Shown here: positions 63,471 through 64,000 of the stretch, in pieces
How positions within the stretch are numbered: position 1 is the stretch's first letter
Layout of the letters: the number at the start of each line of letters is the position of its first letter
Assembly: GCA_000469685.2 (NCBI GenBank)
Contig: LS997567.1
Location: forward strand, 546,001 to 610,000
Length of the DNA: 64,000 bases
Direction of reading: 5' to 3'
DNA from: Haemonchus contortus
Lineage: Eukaryota; Nematoda; Chromadorea; Rhabditida; Trichostrongylidae
Notes under the pieces: model-generated
Database searches by the model: none
Told to the model about the DNA's origin: nothing
What the model saw: only the letters and a program-made list of their open reading frames with translations
Position numbers and translations under genes: made by a program

Positions 63471-64000
63471 TAGATTGCGTTGAATTTTTAAGGGTATTCC
63501 TAGAGTGCCCGCTTTTTTTTCGCGAGACTCCATGTTTTTTTTTTGAAATTCGCTGCCTGACTACTATCAAAGGGTACTACTCACATTTGCATAACATATT
63601 TGATGATTTTATAATATTGCAGCCGGTTGACCGGACCTGCGCTCATCTTCGCCCTTCTCATTCAAACTTGAACTATTAAAACACACTGCACACAATTCTG
63701 CAAACTGGCTCTAGTGCTGATAGTAACACGGATTTCAGTGCTTTGGGAGAAGAGTAACAGTATTCGAACTCGCCCGTTCGGCTATAATAGGTTAAGTAAG
63801 CAAAGAAAATGGAGCCGGATATGTTTGTTATAAGCATACAAGCGGGTAGTATCGTTATATAGCATTTCCGCAGAAACTTCCAGAACACGTCAGAAAAAAT
63901 CCAGACTAATGTTTCAGCAGATTTTCCAACGACCTAATACATAAAACGAACAGGAAGCCTTTTCAAGACCAGTTAATCGTAAATTTACAGGGTGTCTCTC
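63471..64000. other. no gene recognised
   Basis: Two T-rich runs near 63515-63545. Otherwise unassigned to the window edge. Confidence 0.4.

Overview
The window looks like a gene-poor, transposon-rich stretch of a strongylid (clade V) nematode genome, most likely a hookworm relative. This is inferred from three things. The protein genes have small exons in long introns with nematode-type splice sites. The recognisable genes resemble nematode or general metazoan families. The repeats (RTE and CR1 LINEs, BEL/Pao, mariner/Tc3, Penelope-like, tRNA-derived SINEs) are those expected in hookworm DNA. The species is not determined.

Two protein genes can be reconstructed exon by exon, both on the minus strand. 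One is an AMP-activated protein kinase alpha subunit (aak-2-like), 29664-42758: 15 exons, all splice phases compatible, about 629 residues. The other is a CTU2/NCS2-type cytoplasmic tRNA 2-thiolation protein, 18197-21888: eight exons, amino end probably incomplete. Two weaker candidates are a cysteine-rich exon (1110-1292) and an unrecognised 141-codon open stretch (56120-56547).

Layout. 1-6 kb: the cysteine-rich exon and two MITEs. 6.2-10.6 kb: a BEL/Pao LTR element with gag and protease but no reverse transcriptase or integrase. 11.3-18.1 kb: mariner and Tc3 relics, then a cluster of MITEs inserted at TTAA. 18.2-21.9 kb: CTU2. 22.7-27.1 kb: SINE, RTE and Penelope-like fragments, then a 2-kb element with 360-bp inverted ends. 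29.7-42.8 kb: the AMPK gene. Its introns hold a CR1-like LINE, an RTE LINE that itself carries a MITE, a SINE, and a hairpin element nested in a mariner-type MITE. 44-64 kb: SINEs, RTE fragments, tandem and inverted repeats, and long stretches in which I see no gene.

The best hunting results are insertion histories readable from the sequence alone. A 515-bp hairpin element has a 9-bp target duplication, and its empty site survives in a second copy of the host MITE. A 697-bp MITE sits in a TTAA inside an RTE reading frame, and removing it restores the frame. A Tc3-like element has duplicated terminal sites and a lost catalytic aspartate. The AMPK gene has an in-frame alternative acceptor that would add 15 residues to its regulatory region. 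I found no CRISPR array, rRNA or convincing functional tRNA gene, and nothing I can defend as a wholly new biological system.
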